From Aeoliella mucimassa (lineage in GTDB: Bacteria > Planctomycetota > Planctomycetia > Pirellulales > Lacipirellulaceae): a stretch of DNA of 64,000 bases. The DNA lies in assembly GCF_007748035.1 (NCBI RefSeq), contig NZ_CP036278.1, positions 62,001 through 126,000 on the forward strand. Direction: 5' to 3'. Positions 63,228-64,000 of this stretch are shown here, piece after piece. Below the pieces are notes generated by a model that worked only from the letters and a program-made list of their open reading frames with translations, ran no database searches and was not told where the DNA came from. Each line of letters opens with the position of its first letter. The first letter of the stretch is position 1. Made by a program: the position numbers and the translations under genes.

Positions 63228-63532
63228 GGAGTCGCTCAGTTGTGGTGGGTTGTGGTAACCCGAGAATAGAAATATTGTTCCGACTGGTGGTTGTAACTGA
63301 GTTTCGAGCATCAAGCAATTGGCACACTTGTTGCATATTAGTAAATCATCTTCGACACCCCATCAGTCGAGCGACCAGGCGGTCGCGGGGCTGGAACAGA
63401 GAAGAGCTGGGGTCGGATTCGAAGAGGCAAACGCAGCGAATTGTTGGAAAACTTCGGTATCTCTAGCACTTAGCGAACTCGCTCCCTCCCCCACTAGAGC
63501 GTTCGCGACCATCGAAGTGACCAACATTTTTG

Positions 63533-63572
63533 GGCGGGTCGAAGCGACCGGAACACTCCGCTTCGGCCCGCC
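63533..63572. terminator. Strong GC hairpin
   Basis: GGCGGGTCGAAGCG and CGCTTCGGCCCGCC pair over 14 positions with one G-T pair around a 12-base loop. It is followed on the plus strand by a T-rich tract. No gene end lies close, so an unannotated short transcript may end here. Confidence 0.45.
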
Positions 63573-63750
63573 TGTTGCGTTTTGAGTGTATCGAAATTGC
63601 ACACCTGTTTAATTGTGATACATTCAGCGACACGATTTCCCGCACCACGCAATAGACTCGTCCCCTGGTAGCGAACTGTTTTTCTGGGTTTGTCCCACCG
63701 GTTTTCTGCAGGCGTCCCGCTGTGGGGCGCGATGGTTCCCCTCGCTTTTT

Positions 63751-63767
63751 TGACAAATCATTTGTCA
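63751..63767. promoter_or_regulatory. Perfect 17-base palindrome, candidate operator
   Basis: TGACAAAT-C-ATTTGTCA lies 90 bases before the last gene and just upstream of its likely promoter. Confidence 0.45.
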
Positions 63768-63785
63768 CCAAACTTTGGCAGCTTC

Positions 63786-63799
63786 CTGCTAGTTACGAT
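63786..63799 (+). promoter_or_regulatory. Candidate -10 region, CTGCTAGTTACGAT
   Basis: Matches the site in front of the propeller gene (7501-7514) at 13 of 14 positions. The -10 would be TACGAT, about 57 bases before the ATG. Confidence 0.35.
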
Positions 63800-63856
63800 A
63801 GAGTATCTACAGGTCCTTAATACTCGCGTCGCTTCGGCAACTCTTCAGGTCCTCGC

Positions 63857-64000
63857 ATGCATAGCTATTCCACTTCGCTTGTCGCTCGCCGCTCGTGCTA
63901 CGGGTTCCTCGTTGCGGTGCTGCTGGCTTCGCCAACGTTGGCTGCCGCGCCGTCGAGTGACTTTGGCGTATCGCAGGTGGCCGAGATCAATCGAGCGATC
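63857..64000 (+). CDS. Start of exported protein, probably DUF1549 type (cut by window edge)
   Basis: Only 48 codons are visible. A signal peptide (MHSYSTSLVARRSCYGFLVA to about residue 30, ending near LAAAP) is followed by VSQVAEINRAI. In planctomycetes this start, with an I-N-x-x-I segment after the leader, is typical of DUF1549/DUF1553 (PSD1) proteins, which carry cytochrome-c-like parts, but the diagnostic region lies outside the window. The ATG at 63857 follows an AGGT. Confidence 0.5.
   Translation, partial: MHSYSTSLVARRSCYGFLVAVLLASPTLAAAPSSDFGVSQVAEINRAI

Larger units (their letters stand above)
63228..63856. other. Intergenic region with hairpin and palindrome
   Basis: Between the DUF2461 gene and the last gene no credible coding frame is seen. 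The content I can name is the hairpin at 63533-63572, the palindrome at 63751-63767, and the -10-like site at 63786-63799. Confidence 0.5.

Noticed and set aside
63463-63771. A 102-codon minus-strand frame
   Set aside because: It crosses the strong hairpin and the palindrome, and its composition is not protein-like.
1-64000. CRISPR array
   Set aside because: No regularly spaced short repeats with unique spacers were seen on either strand.

Overview
The window looks like a chromosomal segment of a planctomycete, most likely of the Pirellulales. The reasons are exported proteins with PEP-CTERM tails and dockerin-like EF-hand segments, several DUF1559-type proteins with type-IV-pilin-like N-termini, a sulfatase, an ECF sigma factor paired with a FecR protein, a BlaI/M56 pair, the start of a probable DUF1549 protein at the right edge, and high-GC coding sequence. 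This is inference from protein content; no rRNA or other strong marker gene lies in the window.

Bases 1-12,347: a frameshifted partial gene, a small membrane protein, a DUF262/HNH protein (possible type IV restriction), a 1320-residue conserved protein, an exported PQQ-type beta-propeller, and a complete type II restriction-modification cassette. In the cassette the endonuclease and controller overlap by ATGA, and the 5-methylcytosine methyltransferase is divergent. The DUF262 gene and the cassette look A+T-richer than their neighbours. Bases 11,460-11,982 hold the first copy of a ~500 bp non-coding hairpin repeat.

Bases 12,348-24,624: glnA, a family 10 pectate lyase, a small YAPR-repeat secreted protein, and a row of paralogous membrane proteins of which two are full-length, one is a mini version and one is split by an IS903-type element. 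Next comes a four-gene fatty-acyl cluster (dehydratase, carrier protein, second hot-dog protein, ketosynthase), then the second copy of the hairpin repeat, inverted.

Bases 24,625-39,914: coaX, small membrane proteins, then a surface/secretome locus: an SGNH hydrolase, a PEP-CTERM protein, two paralogous DNRLRE proteins, and an FAD-dependent oxidoreductase split by the second, apparently identical IS903-type copy. These are followed by a lipoprotein, a DUF1559 protein, an ECF sigma factor and FecR. Both IS copies are 1035 bp with their own 9-bp target duplications. Removing each restores an open frame, so these are two separate insertions.

Bases 39,929-54,000: BlaI/M56 signalling with a duplicated propeller as sensor and a clear operator; a small XRE regulator with a coupled membrane protein and two tandem operators; an IS630-type element with a -1 frameshift site; a glycine betaine synthesis and uptake operon (GSMT, SDMT, BCCT transporter); a CbiX-like lipoprotein with a PepSY membrane protein behind a Fur-like box; and a sulfatase.

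Bases 54,284-64,000: rpsB-tsf-pyrH-frr, a Wzz-like protein, a duplicated parvulin, RNase P RNA on the minus strand, and a very compact protein-kinase-like gene whose start codon overlaps that of a divergent 78-residue gene. Last are a DUF2461 protein and the beginning of an exported protein.

The best candidates for something undescribed are the compact kinase/78-residue pair, the TM-DUF1559-TM paralogue row with its domain-less member, the dispersed three-hairpin repeat, and the propeller-sensing BlaR-like protein.
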